Part shown: positions 57,832 through 60,082 of the stretch, piece by piece
Position numbering within the stretch: position 1 is the stretch's first letter
Layout: each line of letters starts with the position of its first letter
From: Gallionellaceae bacterium
GTDB lineage: Bacteria > Pseudomonadota > Gammaproteobacteria > Burkholderiales > Gallionellaceae
Assembly (NCBI GenBank): GCA_006218055.1
Contig: VBWD01000010.1
Coordinates: 1 to 60,082, forward strand
Direction: 5' to 3'
Length of the DNA: 60,082 bases
Notes under the pieces: model-generated
Seen by the model: the letters and a program-made list of their open reading frames with translations, nothing else
The model's database searches: none
Told to the model about the DNA's origin: nothing
Made by a program: the position numbers and the translations under genes

Positions 57832-57875
57832 GGCAGGTTGAACGATAGATCAGGGCGGCATTATAGCCGCATCAC

Positions 57876-59045
57876 CTACTGCTTCTTGGATAAGCCCAAT
57901 AGCCCCAAGGCAAGGCGGATAAGTCCATAACTGAGTCGAGCCAATATCAGCGAGAGCGGATTCAGATCAACCGTATCTACACGCACGCCCCCCGATTCGA
58001 TTGCCCTGAATAAACTAGTACGCAAGGACTTGGAAAACGCCTCGTCACGCACAACCAAATTAGCTTCGCGCGCAAGAAAGAAACTGAACGGCTCCAAGTT
58101 GGATGAACCCACGGTCGCCCATTCGCTGTCTATCACACCGACTTTTGCATGCAAGAAGCTATCGCGATATTCGTAGACCTCTATGCCCGCCTCCAGCAAC
58201 TTCCCGTAAAGAGCGAGCGTGGCGTAATGCTGCATGATGTATTCCACCTTGCCCTGTAGCAGCAACACCACACGCACCCCGCGCCTGTTCGCATCCTTTA
58301 ACGCCTGACGAAATTCCCGCCCCGGCAGGAAGTAGGCATTGGCGATGACGATCTCGCGTTGAGCGGATGCGATGGCTTGCAGATAGGCATGTTCGATGTC
58401 TCTGCGATGGCGCAGGTTGTCTCGCAACAGCAACTCAATGAACGCCCCGGAAACTTTCTTGCTGCCGCCAATCAATCTCGACTGCAACCTGCCGATGCGT
58501 TTGCGTAGTGACGCCGACTTGACGACGTCCCACAACCTGCGCATCGCTTCTTGTACTTCAATGGCGGCCTTACCCTGCACTCGCACTGCGTAATCCAAAC
58601 GGGGCGCATCGAAATCCGCACCATCGGGTATGTCGTTCAGGATGTTGATACCCCCAATGAAGGCGATCTCGCCATCGATCACTGCCAGCTTGCGGTGCAA
58701 TCGGCGCAAGCGCCGCAGGCGGTTCGGCTTCAATGTGAACGGCGATATCTCACGCCTGAACCATTGCACATCAACCCCTGCCTCACGCAACTCATCTATC
58801 CATGCTTGCGGCAACTCAGCCGAACCAAAACCATCAATGAGCAAAGTCACCGTCAGATCACGCAAGGCGGCGCGTTGCAAAGCCTGTGACACTAAGCGCC
58901 CTGTCTCATCGGCCGCGAAGATGTAAGTCTCCAGATAGACGTAGTGTTGCGCCGCGTCGATATCTGCACACAACTGCGGAAAGAAGCGCGTGCCGTTCTG
59001 CAACAGCATCAACTTGTTGCGCCCGATCTGGAAGGTTCGATTCAT
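57876..59045 (-). CDS. clsB: ClsB-type cardiolipin synthase (phospholipase D family)
   Basis: 389 residues with two HKD motifs: HRKLAVIDGEIAFIGGIN (about 113-130) and HAKVGVIDSEWATVGSSN (about 295-312). No N-terminal transmembrane pair, unlike ClsA. Converts phosphatidylglycerol to cardiolipin. It overlaps the EEP gene by 4 bases, a pairing known from the clsB operon (ybhN-clsB-ybhP). Confidence 0.9.
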   Translation of the reverse strand: MNRTFQIGRNKLMLLQNGTRFFPQLCADIDAAQHYVYLETYIFAADETGRLVSQALQRAALRDLTVTLLIDGFGSAELPQAWIDELREAGVDVQWFRREISPFTLKPNRLRRLRRLHRKLAVIDGEIAFIGGINILNDIPDGADFDAPRLDYAVRVQGKAAIEVQEAMRRLWDVVKSASLRKRIGRLQSRLIGGSKKVSGAFIELLLRDNLRHRRDIEHAYLQAIASAQREIVIANAYFLPGREFRQALKDANRRGVRVVLLLQGKVEYIMQHYATLALYGKLLEAGIEVYEYRDSFLHAKVGVIDSEWATVGSSNLEPFSFFLAREANLVVRDEAFSKSLRTSLFRAIESGGVRVDTVDLNPLSLILARLSYGLIRLALGLLGLSKKQ

Positions 59046-59776
59046 CGTATCTTCAACTCCGCAAGCAAGGCGGCATGGTCGGACAAGCGCCGACCACCGT
59101 GTACTTTGCAGTGCTCCACATCGAAGCCGCGCACGTAGATACGGTCGAGCTTGAATAGGGGAAAGGCGGAGGGGAAGCTACGCGCAAGATTACCGTGTCC
59201 CAGTTGAAAAGCATCCTGCACATGCAGCTCACTCTCGAACTCTTGACTCAACTGATTGCGCCAATCGTTGAAATCGCCGGCGATGACCAAAGGCGAATCA
59301 ACCTCCACCTCATCCCGCACATGCTCTATCAGCGCGCCCATCTGCGCACGACGTCCTTTGGCGAACAGTCCAAAATGAGCGCAGAAGCAGTGAACGGACC
59401 TCCCCTTGAAATCGATCTCGCAATGCAACAGCCCACGCTGCTCGAAGCGATGCGCCGACACGTCTTTATTGAATGTTCGAAGGATGGGATAGCGACTCAG
59501 GATAGCGTTGCCGTGATGCCCCGCTTCATACACCGCGTTCATACCGTAAGCGTGATGCGCCCACACCTCGTCCGCCAAATATTCGTGCTGGGGTGCTGCA
59601 GGGTAGCTCGCATGTTTCTCCGCATGCCCCTCGTGCTCACCCTGCACCTCCTGCAGAAACACGATGTCCGCATCCAACTCGCGCAACTTCTCGCGCAACT
59701 CGTGCAACACGACGCGCCGATTGAACTGCGAGAAACCTTTGTGGATGTTGTAGGTGGCGATCTTGAGATTGGGCAT
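59042..59776 (-). CDS. Endonuclease/exonuclease/phosphatase (YbhP-like) protein
   Basis: 244 residues of the EEP fold: LKIATYNIHKGFS (near 5), EVQGE, GDFNDWRN (near 160) and the final SDHAALLAELK. Related to YbhP, found next to ClsB; function in phospholipid or nucleic acid metabolism is unknown. Start chosen at the second ATG (MPNLKIATYNIHK); one three codons upstream is possible. No Shine-Dalgarno sequence is clear. Confidence 0.85.
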   Translation of the reverse strand: MPNLKIATYNIHKGFSQFNRRVVLHELREKLRELDADIVFLQEVQGEHEGHAEKHASYPAAPQHEYLADEVWAHHAYGMNAVYEAGHHGNAILSRYPILRTFNKDVSAHRFEQRGLLHCEIDFKGRSVHCFCAHFGLFAKGRRAQMGALIEHVRDEVEVDSPLVIAGDFNDWRNQLSQEFESELHVQDAFQLGHGNLARSFPSAFPLFKLDRIYVRGFDVEHCKVHGGRRLSDHAALLAELKIR

Positions 59777-59806
59777 GGGAGACATTCTACCCAAACACGA
59801 CAACAC

Positions 59807-59950
59807 GGACTTCAGCTATCGTCTTAGCAGCGTATAACTGCTTCCGGCCACAACGGACTGTGGAGTTATTCTGATGTGGCTGTTTGCTAGTGCTGAAGTA
59901 ATGTCCGCTTCACGTTTGCGGATTCAACCGGTCGATGCAACACACTAGAA
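59807..59950. other. Spacer with repeat-like fragments, no gene seen
   Basis: Contains TGGAGTTATTCTGATGTGGC and CGGATTCAACCGGTCGATGC, phrases reminiscent of degraded repeat or insertion-sequence ends. No inverted repeats long enough to call an insertion sequence and no recognisable coding frame. Confidence 0.3.
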
Positions 59951-60082
59951 TTAGGCGATTGCAGGACTTGCGATGCGGTGCATGCCTATTAAAATATCGT
60001 GAAGCTTTTCCTCTGCCAGCCAAAGATCATATTTCGTTTGCATATCGACCCAAAGCTGCGGGCCATTACCCAATAGCGCGCC
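59951..60082 (-). CDS. higA: C-terminal end of a HigA-like antitoxin (start outside window)
   Basis: 43 residues to a TAA stop, in frame off the right edge: GALLGNGPQLWVDMQTKYDL, then WLAEEKLHDILIGMH... The WxDxQTxYDLWxAEE pattern is typical of the XRE-type antitoxin HigA. Its usual toxin HigB would be on the far side, beyond the window. Partial gene. Confidence 0.7.
   Translation of the reverse strand, partial: GALLGNGPQLWVDMQTKYDLWLAEEKLHDILIGMHRIASPAIA

Overview
The window looks like a chromosomal core segment of a betaproteobacterium, most plausibly in the Nitrosomonadales (Gallionellaceae / Sideroxydans-like). This is an inference from gene content and order: dapB-carAB, nadK-recN-bamE, rplU-rpmA-obgE-proB, a DUF934-containing sulfate-assimilation operon, DUF3579 proteins and TamAB. 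No rRNA, tRNA, CRISPR array, prophage or intact insertion sequence was seen, and no gene-free stretch exceeds about 300 bases.

Layout. 1-9.1 kb: carB (cut by the left edge), carA, then divergent mntP and an alpha/beta hydrolase; a reverse-strand block of a membrane-anchored glutaredoxin-like protein, dapB, bamE and recN. 9.1-13.6 kb: nadK, an NHL-repeat lipoprotein, then hrcA and hemH. 13.6-20.6 kb: a YcgR-type PilZ protein and a glycosyltransferase, orn, a forward operon (M48 CAAX-type protease, small cytochrome c, phhB, rsgA), and selO. 20.8-30.8 kb: a small exported protein, a CobD/CbiB-family membrane protein, and a reverse sulfate-assimilation operon (TauE/SafE exporter, a 77-aa protein, cysI, DUF934, cysH, cysD, cysN), divergent from a CysB-like regulator and a nitroreductase. 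30.8-35.1 kb: an LRR-protein kinase, murJ, two DUF3579 paralogues and rpsT. 35.1-47.2 kb: argD, argF, a DUF2798 protein, argG, a shortened macro-domain protein, ppnP, yajQ, a PAP2 phosphatase, a DJ-1 protein, a membrane methyltransferase, trxA, rho, rplU, rpmA, a broken obgE and proB. 47.3-49.2 kb: an arsR-arsC-ACR3 arsenic operon. 49.2-60.1 kb: tamB (frameshifted), tamA, a D,D-endopeptidase, an Atm1-type ABC exporter, a ClsB-type cardiolipin synthase, an EEP-family hydrolase and, at the right edge, the end of a HigA-like antitoxin.

Two signals stand out. First, three genes within 14 kb (macro-domain gene, obgE, tamB) each appear to lack some tens of bases; in obgE the loss removes the GTP-binding P-loop and shifts the frame, although the gene is normally essential. 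Assembly error or strain mixture must be excluded before any biology is proposed. Second, a small structured repeat (consensus roughly CGGTGRAGRCTAAC, stem-loop, GTTATGTCGNARCCACAAC) occurs five times between 37.3 and 47.3 kb, at the 3' ends of argF, ppnP and proB and in the rplU leader. Its stem varies in a compensatory way, and each copy is preceded by a hairpin; at argF and proB that hairpin is built from an inverted copy of the end of the upstream gene. I do not recognise this as a named family. Ordinary REP-like palindromes are also scattered through the window, one of which now encodes the C-terminus of CysN.
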